A program made the position numbers and the translations under genes. A stretch of DNA of 48,535 nucleotides from Microvirga brassicacearum (GTDB lineage Bacteria > Pseudomonadota > Alphaproteobacteria > Rhizobiales > Beijerinckiaceae), in assembly GCF_008757455.1 (NCBI RefSeq), contig NZ_VCMV01000055.1, forward strand, positions 16,997 to 65,531. Reading direction: 5' to 3'. Shown here piece by piece: positions 1 through 7,171 of the stretch. How positions within the stretch are numbered: the first letter of the stretch is position 1; the number at the start of each line of letters is the position of its first letter. The notes below the pieces were generated by a model. It searched no databases. It saw nothing but the letters and a program-made list of their open reading frames with translations, and was not told the DNA's origin.

Positions 1-206
1 CGCGGAGCGGGCTTCGCCGCGATGCTCGCAGCCGCCGCCCTCACCGGCCGGGGCTTGCTCGCCGTTTTCGTCGCTGCCTTCGAGGCGCGCTTCTGCGGGT
101 TGACCGGACGCACGGGCTTGTCCTCACGAGAGCGAAAGCCCTGCCGTGTGCCCGATCGTCCTTTGCCACCCCGGGCGCCGCTTTTTCCTGAACCGCTCTG
201 TGTCAT
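1..206 (-). CDS. N-terminal part of a basic Ala/Lys/Arg-rich protein, cut by the window edge
   Basis: An open minus-strand frame begins at ATG 204-206 and runs off the left edge without a stop (68 codons visible). The visible residues are low-complexity and strongly basic (repeated Gly/Ser/Arg, then Lys/Ala/Pro), with no recognisable fold. Downstream of rarA-crcB in rhizobia one often finds an RluA/RluB-type pseudouridine synthase, and some of those carry basic disordered tails, so that is the leading guess by context only. I see no convincing Shine-Dalgarno, so the start is uncertain. It lies 74 bases past the crcB stop on the same strand and could be co-transcribed. Confidence 0.4.
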   Translation of the reverse strand, partial: MTQSGSGKSGARGGKGRSGTRQGFRSREDKPVRPVNPQKRASKAATKTASKPRPVRAAAASIAAKPAP

Positions 207-280
207 GGGACTTCGGTAACAGAGCGCCGCGCGAGCGGCAATCAAGCTTGCGCCGGCTGGACGCGAATTCGGGCCGCGCA

Positions 281-664
281 TCAGGCCAGCGCGCGAACCA
301 GTGCCAGTCCCGCCACCAGCCCGGCGATGGACATCACGATCGACCCCGCCACATAGGCAAGCGCAAGGCCCGCATCGCCGCGCTCCCACAAGGCGATGGT
401 GTCGAGGGAGAAGGCCGAGAAGGTCGTGAAGCCACCGAGAATTCCGGTGGCGACGAACAGGCGCGCATGATGGCTCAAGGTATGGCCGGAGCGAAATGCC
501 AGCCACGCCGCGACCGTGCCCATCAGAAACGATCCGACGACGTTGACGCAAAGCGTCCCCCACGGGAATGCCAGCCCCCAATAGCGCGCGGTCCCGAGAT
601 TGACCGCATACCGCAGGCAGCCGCCGAGTCCGGCGCCGACAAAGACGAGGAGATATCCACTAAT
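281..664 (-). CDS. crcB: CrcB/Fluc fluoride ion channel, probable ATT start
   Basis: Small inner-membrane protein of the CrcB/Fluc family, which exports fluoride as a dual-topology dimer. Four hydrophobic segments are visible, with the family signatures GGCLRY near the N-terminus, GTLCVNVVGSF in the second segment and GGFTTFSAF in the third. No ATG, GTG or TTG exists in frame near the expected N-terminus. The only good candidate is ATT at 664-662, which overlaps the rarA stop (ATTAG) and has AGGAG eight bases upstream. That start gives 127 residues, the usual family length. The alternative ATG at 820 would add 52 non-family residues buried in rarA. Translationally coupled to rarA. No fluoride riboswitch was seen. 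Confidence 0.88.
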   Translation of the reverse strand: MSGYLLVFVGAGLGGCLRYAVNLGTARYWGLAFPWGTLCVNVVGSFLMGTVAAWLAFRSGHTLSHHARLFVATGILGGFTTFSAFSLDTIALWERGDAGLALAYVAGSIVMSIAGLVAGLALVRALA

Positions 665-1976
665 CGCCCCGACTCCTGCGTTCCCGCCGCAGCTTCTCCC
701 ACCAATCCAACCGCTTCCTGAGATCGCGCTCGAAGCCGCGATCGACGGGGTCGTAGAAGGATTGCCGGCCCAGTTTCTCGGGCCAATAATCCTGACCCGA
801 GAAGGCGTCGGGCTCGTCATGGTCGTAGCGGTAGCTGTCGCCGTAACCGATCTGCTTCATCAGCTTGGTCGGGGCGTTGAGGATCGTTTTCGGCGGCATC
901 AAGGAGCCGTGCTCCTTCGCCACCCGGGTCGCCGCCTTGAAGGCGTTATAGACCGCATTCGATTTCGGCGCCGTCGCGAGATAGACCGCCACCTGCGCCA
1001 GCGCCAATTCTCCCTCGGGCGACCCGAGAAAATCGAAGGCGTCCTTGGCGGCGTTGGCGATCACCAGAGCCTGCGGGTCGGCGAGCCCGATGTCCTCGAC
1101 CGCCATGCGCACCAGCCGGCGGGCGATGAACAGGCGGTCCTCGCCCGCATCGAGCATCCGCGCGAGGTAATAGAGCGCCGCATCCGGGTCCGAGCCGCGG
1201 ATCGTCTTGTGCAGGGCCGAGATGAGGTTGTAATGCCCCTCCTGCCCCTTGTCGTAGATCGGTGCGCGCCGCTGGATGATCTCCTGCAATTGCTCGGCAT
1301 CGAAGATTTCGTCGGGCTTCGCCGAGCGCCACACCTCTTCCGCAAGGGTGAGGACCGCGCGCCCGTCCCCATCCGCCATCCGCACCAGGGAGGCGCGGGC
1401 CGCGTCATCAAGCGGAAGCGATTTTCCGGTGATGTCTTCGGCCCTTAGCAGGATATCCTGAATCGCCGTCTCATCGAGCGACCGGAACACCAGCACCCGC
1501 GCGCGCGACAACAGCGCAGCGTTCAGCTCGAAACTCGGATTCTCGGTGGTGGCGCCGACGAGGGTGATGGTGCCGTCTTCCATGACGGGCAGGAAGGCAT
1601 CGAGCTGGGCGCGGTTGAAGCGGTGGATCTCGTCGACGAAGAGCAGCGTGCCCTTGCCGGTGGAGCGCAAGGCGCGCGCCGCCTCGAACACCTTCTTCAG
1701 GTCGGCGACCCCGGAAAAGATCGCCGAGATCTGGACGAAGTGCAGATCGGTTTCATGCGCCATGAGGCGCGCGACCGTCGTCTTGCCGGTGCCGGGAGGG
1801 CCCCAGAAAATCAGCGAGCCGAGCGACCTCGACCCGATCAGCCGTGTCAGGATGCCGTCGGGCCCGACCAGATGATCCTGCCCGACGACCTCGGACAATC
1901 TGGTCGGCCGCATCCTGTCCGCAAGTGGCCGCGGCGCGTCCTTATCCATGCCTGCGGAGGCAAAAAGATCGCTCAT
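660..1976 (-). CDS. rarA: Replication-associated recombination protein A (AAA+ ATPase)
   Basis: RarA/MgsA is a homotetrameric AAA+ ATPase related to clamp-loader subunits. It acts at stalled replication forks and binds single-stranded DNA and SSB. The 438-residue product has Walker A GPPGTGKTT at about 59-67, Walker B LLFVDEIH at 111-118, sensor 1 in GATTENPSF, an arginine-finger region SRARV, and the C-terminal MgsA tetramerisation domain with GYGDSYRYDHD. The start at 1976 (MSDLF) was chosen over an upstream ATG at 2048 because the extra 24 residues are not family-like and would overlap the protease gene. It lies 34 bases after the protease stop and shares its own stop with the crcB start, so a protease-rarA-crcB transcript is likely. 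Confidence 0.95.
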   Translation of the reverse strand: MSDLFASAGMDKDAPRPLADRMRPTRLSEVVGQDHLVGPDGILTRLIGSRSLGSLIFWGPPGTGKTTVARLMAHETDLHFVQISAIFSGVADLKKVFEAARALRSTGKGTLLFVDEIHRFNRAQLDAFLPVMEDGTITLVGATTENPSFELNAALLSRARVLVFRSLDETAIQDILLRAEDITGKSLPLDDAARASLVRMADGDGRAVLTLAEEVWRSAKPDEIFDAEQLQEIIQRRAPIYDKGQEGHYNLISALHKTIRGSDPDAALYYLARMLDAGEDRLFIARRLVRMAVEDIGLADPQALVIANAAKDAFDFLGSPEGELALAQVAVYLATAPKSNAVYNAFKAATRVAKEHGSLMPPKTILNAPTKLMKQIGYGDSYRYDHDEPDAFSGQDYWPEKLGRQSFYDPVDRGFERDLRKRLDWWEKLRRERRSRGD

Positions 1977-2010
1977 GAGGCCTCGGCCCGCGAGCGCTCG
2001 CGCTGGTTGC

Positions 2011-3423
2011 TCATCGGCCGAACACGGTCGTGAACACGCGACCGCCACGACTGACGGTGATCTCCCAATAGCCGCCGGTGCGTTGCGTCAGGCGCTCGAT
2101 GTCCTTCGTGGAGGCAATGCGCTCGCCGTTGAGGGCGACGATCTGGTCGCCCTTCTGGAAACCGACGCTCGCGGCTACGCCCTGCTCATCCAGCTCCGCC
2201 ACCACCACGCCGTCGTCGGAAATGTCGACCTGGAATTCTTCAGCCACCGCCGGCGACATGTTCACCAGGGTCGCGCCGGCAAGCGGCGAGCGCGAACGGA
2301 CCCGCACCGGGTCCCGCGCCGGCCTTTCGGGCGGCGGGAGCAGAGCGACCCTCAGCTCTGTCCGCTTGCCATCTCGAAGAACGGTCAACGGCGTCTGGCC
2401 TTGCGTCCCTTTCAGGGTGAAACGGTAGCCGAACGCGTCCGGATTATCGATCGACTGGCCATCGACCGCGAGAATCGCGTCGCCGCGCTTCAGCCCCGCC
2501 TCGGCAGCCGGGCCCTTGTCGTAGATGGACGTCACCAGCACGCCGGTCGGGCGGGCAAGGCCGAGGCTCGTGGCAATCTCGCCATCCACCGATTGCAGCC
2601 GTGCGCCGAGCCACGGCCGCACCACTTTGCTCGAGCCGCCCTTGGCCGAGTTGAGCACCACGCGCGCCATGCTGGAGGGGATGGCGAAGCCGATGCCCAC
2701 ATTGCCACCCGATTTTGAGAAAATGGCCGTGTTGATCCCGATGAGGCGCCCGCTCATGTCGATGAGGCCGCCGCCGGAATTGCCCGGGTTGATGGCCGCA
2801 TCCGTCTGGATGAAGAATTGATAGTCGGACACGCCCACTTGCGTGCGCGCCAGCGCCGAGACGATGCCCTGGGTCACCGTCTGCCCGACGCCGAACGGGT
2901 TGCCGACGGCGAGCACCAGATCGCCCACCTGCAGCGCTTCCGAGTCGCCCAGTTCCAGCACCTGCAGGTCCGTGGCGTTCTTCAGCTTCAGCACCGCCAG
3001 ATCGGTGCGCGGGTCGCGCAGCACGATCTCGGCCTCGAATTCGCGCCGGTCGGCGAGCGCCACCTTCACCTCGTTCATGTTCTCGATGACGTGGTTATTG
3101 GTGATGACCAGGCCGGAGGCGTCCACGATGATGCCGGAGCCGAGCGAACTCTGGGAGCGGCCGGGAGGCACGCTGGGTCCGCCTTCGCCGAAAAAGCGGC
3201 GGAAAAATTCCTCCATGCCCGCATTCTGACGCCGCTCGGAGCGGGTCGCATAGACGTTGACGACGGCCCCGCTCGACTGGCGCACGATGGGCGCGAACGA
3301 AAGCTGGACCTGAGCCTTGCTCTCAGGAACGACGCGGGCGGTTTCCTGCGCTTCGGCGGCCGGGAGACCGACGGCGAGCACACAGGCGGCGGCGACACTA
3401 AGACGACGAAGGGCAAGGAGCAT
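2011..3423 (-). CDS. Do-family (DegP/DegQ-like) periplasmic serine protease
   Basis: Envelope quality-control protease/chaperone of the HtrA family. The 470-residue product starts with a cleavable signal peptide (MLLALRRLSVAAAC, then an AEA-Q cleavage region). It continues into a trypsin-like domain with the catalytic triad visible: His in TNNHVI (about residue 108), Asp in RTDLAVLKL (about 141) and Ser in NPGNSGGGLI (about 214). Two PDZ domains follow (about 260-350 and 375-465), including GDAILAVDGQSI and GDQIVALNGERI. The frame is open far upstream, but only the start at 3423 puts a signal peptide at the N-terminus. It is divergent from sfsA. DegP and DegQ cannot be told apart here, so no symbol is given. 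Confidence 0.94.
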   Translation of the reverse strand: MLLALRRLSVAAACVLAVGLPAAEAQETARVVPESKAQVQLSFAPIVRQSSGAVVNVYATRSERRQNAGMEEFFRRFFGEGGPSVPPGRSQSSLGSGIIVDASGLVITNNHVIENMNEVKVALADRREFEAEIVLRDPRTDLAVLKLKNATDLQVLELGDSEALQVGDLVLAVGNPFGVGQTVTQGIVSALARTQVGVSDYQFFIQTDAAINPGNSGGGLIDMSGRLIGINTAIFSKSGGNVGIGFAIPSSMARVVLNSAKGGSSKVVRPWLGARLQSVDGEIATSLGLARPTGVLVTSIYDKGPAAEAGLKRGDAILAVDGQSIDNPDAFGYRFTLKGTQGQTPLTVLRDGKRTELRVALLPPPERPARDPVRVRSRSPLAGATLVNMSPAVAEEFQVDISDDGVVVAELDEQGVAASVGFQKGDQIVALNGERIASTKDIERLTQRTGGYWEITVSRGGRVFTTVFGR

Positions 3424-3463
3424 CAGAGGCGAATCCAATCGGGAGGTCACAAGGTTGGCATAA

Positions 3464-3490
3464 GACGTGGGGCGCGAATCGCCAAATTCC
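3464..3490 (-). promoter_or_regulatory. Possible ECF-type promoter of the Do protease
   Basis: On the minus strand GGAAT (3490-3486) and CGTC (3467-3464) are separated by 18 bases, about 40 bases ahead of the protease start. This resembles the GGAAC-N18/19-CGTT pattern of alphaproteobacterial EcfG stress promoters and would suit an envelope-stress protease. Both elements differ from consensus by one base, so this is only a suggestion. Confidence 0.28.
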
Positions 3491-3510
3491 AGCGTCGCGG
3501 TTGGCATTCC

Positions 3511-3531
3511 CCACCCCGTCATTTGGGGTGG
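3511..3531. other. Perfect 7-bp hairpin in the sfsA/protease divergent region
   Basis: CCACCCC (3511-3517) and GGGGTGG (3525-3531) form a perfect stem around a 7-base loop, followed on the plus strand by AGTTTTATC. No plus-strand gene precedes it, so if transcribed it would lie in the sfsA leader. A weak attenuator or a chance palindrome are both possible. Confidence 0.3.
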
Positions 3532-3624
3532 AGTTTTATCCGGCAGCCCCTCCGGGTATAGGTCCAGGCTCCGCTCTGTGGCCCCCGAATGGCGGGATGT
3601 GCTTTTTTCTTTCCCGGATGGCTC

Positions 3625-4347
3625 ATGCTCTTCTCCGAACCCCTGCTCGAAGGCCGCCTGATCGAGCGCTACAAGCGGTTCCTCGCCGATATTCTTCTTG
3701 CCGATGGCTCCGTGGTGACGGCCCATTGCGCCAATCCGGGCGCTATGCTCGGCCTGAAGGAGCCGGGCAGTCGGGTGCTGCTGTCGCGCGCCGGCAATCC
3801 CAAGCGCAAGCTCGCCTATAACTGGGAATTGGTGGAGGTCGCCGCCGGCGGCGGGCCGAACCAGCTTGTCGGCATCAACACCTCCCGGCCCAACGCCCTC
3901 GTGGCGGAGGCCCTGCGCGGCAACCGACTCGCGCCTTTCGTCGGCTATGACCGCGTTCGTCCGGAGGTGAAATACGGCCGCAACAGCCGGATCGATTTCC
4001 TGCTCGAGAAGGACGGCGCCCCGCCCTGCTATCTCGAGGTCAAGAACTGCCATCTCATGCGCCAGCCGGGCTTCGCCGAATTCCCCGATTGCATCGCGGC
4101 CCGCAGCGCCAAGCACCTTTATGAACTCGTCGACATGGTGGAAGGAGGCGCGAGAGCGGCTCTCGTCTATGTGATCCAGATGGAGGCCGAGCGCTTCGAC
4201 GTCGCCCGCGATATCGACCCGGTCTACGACCGGGCGTTTCGCCACGCATTGGCGGCGGGCGTGGAATCGTACGCCTATATGTGTCGGGTGAACGCGGAAG
4301 GCGTGGAGATCGAGCGGGCGGTGGAAATCGTGACGCCGCATTCGTGA
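3625..4347 (+). CDS. sfsA: SfsA family protein (sugar fermentation stimulation protein)
   Basis: SfsA family member of 240 residues. The name comes from a maltose-metabolism phenotype in E. coli; the fold joins an N-terminal OB-like domain to a nuclease-like C-terminal domain, and the biochemical role is unsettled. Typical stretches are LLEGRLIERYKRFLADI at the start, NPGAMLGL, YGRNSRIDFLL and YLEVKNCHLM, the last holding the conserved Asp/Glu-x-Lys of the nuclease-like core. ATG 3625 was chosen because family proteins begin at MLFxxPLLEG; an upstream ATG at 3589 adds 12 unrelated residues. Convergent with the HxlR gene. In many rhizobia sfsA sits directly before map, but here about 3.8 kb separates them. 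Confidence 0.93.
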   Translation: MLFSEPLLEGRLIERYKRFLADILLADGSVVTAHCANPGAMLGLKEPGSRVLLSRAGNPKRKLAYNWELVEVAAGGGPNQLVGINTSRPNALVAEALRGNRLAPFVGYDRVRPEVKYGRNSRIDFLLEKDGAPPCYLEVKNCHLMRQPGFAEFPDCIAARSAKHLYELVDMVEGGARAALVYVIQMEAERFDVARDIDPVYDRAFRHALAAGVESYAYMCRVNAEGVEIERAVEIVTPHS

Positions 4348-4404
4348 TGGAACGGCCCTGTCAGGTTCCAACATGTGAGATAATCATCGAACATCGGGCA
4401 GACG

Positions 4405-5103
4405 CTATCGCGAGGGCGAGACGCCCGCCTTCGGCGGAAGCGGAAACAGGGTCACGAACCGCGCGGCGAGCGCGCGATCTCCCTCGATCCGCAATGCGCC
4501 CGCCGCCTCCAGCGCCTCCAGTGGCTGGCCGCCGTAGATCGCAGCGGCGAGGATCGGCGCGGCGCCCGTGAAGACCAGATCGGCATCGTCGAGCCCGCCC
4601 CGCGCGATGGCGATCTCGCCGTTGGCGAGGTGGGCGAGATAGGTCTCAGCGCCGAGGCGAAAGCCGATCCGTGCATCGATTCCCTGCGCGCGCGCCGGAT
4701 CGAGCATGGTGCGCAGGGACAACAGCAACGAGGTCGTGCTCAGCGGCAGGGTCGGATCATGCGTCGGCGAGCGCGCCGCCCAGCGGCCCAAGGTCTGGAA
4801 GATCGGCTCACTCTCGTAGCCCCACGCGGTCAATTCGTAGACTTGGGCTGCGGATGGCGGGGGCAGCTTGCGGCGCGCCACGATGCCGGCCGCCTCGAGG
4901 CCTTCGAGGCGCTGGGTCAACACGTTCGCGCTGATTCCGGGCAGGCCGGCACGCAGGTCGCTGAACCTTTTCGGCCCCATCATCAATTCGCGCATGACGA
5001 GAAGCGCCCAGCGTTCCCCCACCAGATCAAGCCCGTGCGCGGCCCCGCAGGCATCGTCATATCGGCGGCGCGGATGAGGTTCAGTTATTTTTTTTAACTT
5101 CAT
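4405..5103 (-). CDS. HxlR-family transcriptional regulator with C-terminal SCP2-like domain
   Basis: Winged-helix DNA-binding protein of 232 residues. The HxlR domain (about 15-110) contains the family hallmarks DLVGERWALLVMRELMMGP and RFSDLRAGLPGIS, followed by VLTQRLEGLEAAGIV. The C-terminal half (about 130-220) resembles the sterol-carrier/alkyl-sulfatase-like domain fused to many proteobacterial HxlR proteins and may sense a hydrophobic ligand. It faces a three-gene VOC/DUF1428 operon across 59 bases. Two matched 15-bp palindromes straddle its start codon, so it probably represses itself and the divergent operon. The inducer cannot be read from the sequence. Confidence 0.9.
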   Translation of the reverse strand: MKLKKITEPHPRRRYDDACGAAHGLDLVGERWALLVMRELMMGPKRFSDLRAGLPGISANVLTQRLEGLEAAGIVARRKLPPPSAAQVYELTAWGYESEPIFQTLGRWAARSPTHDPTLPLSTTSLLLSLRTMLDPARAQGIDARIGFRLGAETYLAHLANGEIAIARGGLDDADLVFTGAAPILAAAIYGGQPLEALEAAGALRIEGDRALAARFVTLFPLPPKAGVSPSR

Positions 5104-5119
5104 GGTTGCTTTTTATAAC
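5084..5119. promoter_or_regulatory. Paired GTT-N9-AAC operators between hxlR-type gene and VOC operon
   Basis: Two 15-bp imperfect palindromes of the form GTT-N9-AAC lie at 5084-5098 and 5105-5119, starting 21 bases apart and so on the same DNA face. The first covers codons 2-6 of the regulator; the second lies in the 59-base divergent spacer. Both have T-rich centres in an otherwise GC-rich region. This is the arrangement expected for an autoregulating HxlR dimer pair. Binding is inferred. Confidence 0.5.
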
Positions 5120-5162
5120 TCACCGCGACATCATCGTCAAACGCCAACCAAGAGGAACCCCC

Positions 5163-5603
5163 ATGGCCAAGATGATTTTCGTCAACCTGCCCGTCACCGA
5201 CCTTGCCCGTGCGACCGCATTCTATGAGGCGGTGGGTGCAGAGAAGAACCCGCAATTCAGCGATGGCACGGCGTCCTGCATGGTGTTTTCCGAGACAATT
5301 CACGCGATGCTGTTGACCCACGACAAGTTCCGCCAATTTACGCCGAAGGCGATCGCCAACGCGAAGGAAACCAGCGAGGTGCTGATCTGCCTGTCCGCCG
5401 ATAGCCGCGACGACGTCGATGACATTGTCGGCAAGGCCAAAGCTGCCGGAGGCACCATCGATCCCGGTCCGAAGCAGGATTACGGCTTCATGTATGGCCG
5501 CAGCTTCGAGGATCCTGACGGCCATATCTGGGAAGTGATGTGGATGGATATGGCGGCAGCGCAGGAAGCGATGTCGTCCTCACCCGAGCAGGTCGGGGCT
5601 TGA
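5163..5603 (+). CDS. VOC-family (glyoxalase/bleomycin-resistance-like) protein
   Basis: Cytosolic 146-residue protein of the vicinal-oxygen-chelate superfamily. It opens with the first beta-alpha-beta module (MIFVNLPVTDLARATAFYEAVG) and closes with SFEDPDGHIWEVMWMD, carrying the usual Asp-Pro-x-Gly-His and metal-ligand Glu of lactoylglutathione-lyase-like proteins. Start 5163 is supported by GAGG eight to nine bases upstream; a longer frame from 5106 would run through the operator. It heads a run with the DUF1428 and second VOC genes and faces the HxlR gene. The substrate is unknown; detoxification or resistance is the usual guess for this family. Confidence 0.85.
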   Translation: MAKMIFVNLPVTDLARATAFYEAVGAEKNPQFSDGTASCMVFSETIHAMLLTHDKFRQFTPKAIANAKETSEVLICLSADSRDDVDDIVGKAKAAGGTIDPGPKQDYGFMYGRSFEDPDGHIWEVMWMDMAAAQEAMSSSPEQVGA

Positions 5604-5629
5604 GCCACCGACCGACAAGGAGAAATATC

Positions 5630-5983
5630 ATGAGCTACGTCGATGGATTCGTTATTCCCGTGCCGGCTGGCAAAAAGGAGGCCTATCGCGCGATGGCCGC
5701 GAAGGCGGCGCCGATCTTCAAGGAATTCGGCGCGACCCGCATCGTCGAATGCTGGGGCGACGACATTCCTGATGGGAAGGTCACCGACTTCAAGGGCGCG
5801 GTGAAAGCCGAGGCAGGCGAGAACGTCGTCTTCTCGTGGATCGTCTGGCCGTCGAAGGCCGTACGCGACGAGGGCAACAAGAAGGTCATGGAGGACCCGC
5901 GCCTGAAGATGGAAGACGACATGCCGTTTGACGGCAAGCGCCTCATCTATGGCGGGTTCGAGATCCTGCTCGATAGCGAATGA
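5630..5983 (+). CDS. DUF1428 family protein
   Basis: Protein of 117 residues matching the DUF1428 family (ferredoxin-like dimeric alpha-beta barrel fold). Characteristic parts are MSYVDGFVIPVPAGKKEAYRAM at the start, ECWGDDIPDGKVTDFKGAV in the middle and DGKRLIYGGFEILLD at the end. AAGGAGA lies upstream of ATG 5630. It follows the VOC gene by 26 bases and precedes the second VOC gene by 49 bases, so one transcript is likely. No enzymatic activity is established for the family; the recurring company of VOC genes suggests a small-molecule role. Confidence 0.85.
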   Translation: MSYVDGFVIPVPAGKKEAYRAMAAKAAPIFKEFGATRIVECWGDDIPDGKVTDFKGAVKAEAGENVVFSWIVWPSKAVRDEGNKKVMEDPRLKMEDDMPFDGKRLIYGGFEILLDSE

Positions 5984-6032
5984 CCGCACCCCGCGCGTAA
6001 TCCCGCCGAACCGATCCCAAAGGAGAGAGAGA

Positions 6033-6518
6033 ATGTCCAAAATTGCACCCTGCCTGTGGTTCGACGGCGAGGCCGAAGAGGCGGCGAATTTCTACGTCTC
6101 GCTGCTTCCCGACTCGCGGATCGACCACGTGCAGAGGAACGTGGTGGACAGTCCGTCGGGAAAAGTCGGCAGTGTGCTGGTCGTTGCGTTCACGCTCGCC
6201 GGCCAGCGCTATCTGGCGCTGAACGGCGGCACGCGGTTCGAGTTCACGCACGCCATTTCGTTCGCGATGGATTGCGAGGACCAGGCCGAGGTCGACCGGT
6301 TGTGGAACGCTCTCTCCGATGGCGGGGCGATCGAGCAATGCGGCTGGCTGAAGGACCGCTACGGCGTGTCGTGGCAAATCGTGCCGAAGGCGCTGCACAA
6401 ATTGCTGGGTGACCCCGATCCGGCGAAAGCGCAGCGCGTCATGCAGGCGATGCTGCAGATGGTGAAGCTCGACGTTGCGGGGCTGCAGCGGGCCTATGAC
6501 GGCCGGTCGGCGGCCTGA
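6033..6518 (+). CDS. PhnB-like VOC-family protein
   Basis: 161-residue VOC protein of the PhnB / 3-demethylubiquinone-9 methyltransferase-like type. Visible are CLWFDGEAEEAANFYVSLLP at the N-terminus, LALNGG in the middle, and the C-terminal module CGWLKDRYGVSWQIVP followed by the family tail DPDPAKAQRVMQAMLQM. AGGAGAGAGA precedes ATG 6033. Despite the family's database name, methyltransferase activity is not expected; a metal-dependent or ligand-binding role is more likely. Last gene of the operon facing the HxlR regulator and convergent with the DUF1697 gene; no terminator hairpin was seen in the 73-base gap. Confidence 0.85.
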   Translation: MSKIAPCLWFDGEAEEAANFYVSLLPDSRIDHVQRNVVDSPSGKVGSVLVVAFTLAGQRYLALNGGTRFEFTHAISFAMDCEDQAEVDRLWNALSDGGAIEQCGWLKDRYGVSWQIVPKALHKLLGDPDPAKAQRVMQAMLQMVKLDVAGLQRAYDGRSAA

Positions 6519-6591
6519 TCCGGGTCGCCGATTGCGCAAGAAGGTCGCTGAAAACAGTTGATGGTCTTCTCGGCAGACCGCCACGCTGTCT

Positions 6592-7149
6592 TCAGCACCA
6601 GCCCGCCATTTCATCGAGAGCCCGCGCGATCTTCAGGGCGGTGTTCCAGTTGCGATTGGTCCCGACCGCGCCGAGAGCCTTGAGGCCGAAGCCGGCCGGG
6701 ATCTTCGAGGCTGAAATATTGCCTCGGCCGAACCAGATGTAGAAATCCCCGTCGACCGTTCGCTCGATCAACTCTTCGCCGATCGAGCGCCGTTTCAGTT
6801 GTTCGAGGCCGGCGTCGGGGAGCGGTGTCCGCATGGCCCAGACCAGCAGCCGCGCCGGCGCCTGCACGGCCTCCGTGCCAAAGGGATTGGCGGCAAGCAG
6901 CGAGCGCCATTGCGCGTCCGTCTTGACGACGATCTCGGTCGCCCGGCCATAGAACGCTTCGCAGGCCGCTTCGAGCTCGCGCTCCAGCGTGCGAGGCGCC
7001 TTGCTGGACCGGAACACCAGGTTGCCTGTGGCGATGATGGATTGCACGTCCGTGCCGCCGACCTGTTCGGCCAGGGCGCGTGCATCGGCCATCTTCACCC
7101 GCTGGCCGTTGATCACGATGCTGCGCATCAGCGCGATCTTCAACGACAT
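6592..7149 (-). CDS. DUF1697 family protein
   Basis: Protein of 185 residues in the DUF1697 family (two ferredoxin-like halves, function unknown). Family-like parts are DVQSIIATGNLVFRSS, the central IVVKTDAQWRSLLAANPF and the C-terminal GTNRNWNTALKIARAL. The N-terminus reads IALMRSIVINGQRVKM where most members have ALLRGINVGG, so the canonical glycine-rich turn is altered. Start at ATG 7149 was chosen because it begins one strand before that motif; an upstream in-frame start at 7185 overlaps the FkbM gene. Lies 22 bases after the FkbM stop, probably co-transcribed. Confidence 0.78.
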   Translation of the reverse strand: MSLKIALMRSIVINGQRVKMADARALAEQVGGTDVQSIIATGNLVFRSSKAPRTLERELEAACEAFYGRATEIVVKTDAQWRSLLAANPFGTEAVQAPARLLVWAMRTPLPDAGLEQLKRRSIGEELIERTVDGDFYIWFGRGNISASKIPAGFGLKALGAVGTNRNWNTALKIARALDEMAGWC

Positions 7150-7171
7150 CGCTTCCCCTGTCGCGGTACCC

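Noticed and set aside
600..1448. 282-codon plus-strand frame opposite rarA
   Set aside because: Low-complexity Arg/Gly/Val sequence opposite a clear RarA gene.
4348..4370. TGGAAC/GTTCCA dyad between sfsA and the HxlR gene
   Set aside because: Short stem, 11-base loop and no T run; not convincing as a terminator.
3424..4374. N-terminal extension of the Do protease frame to 4374
   Set aside because: The extension overlaps sfsA in antisense and would bury the clear signal peptide at 3423.
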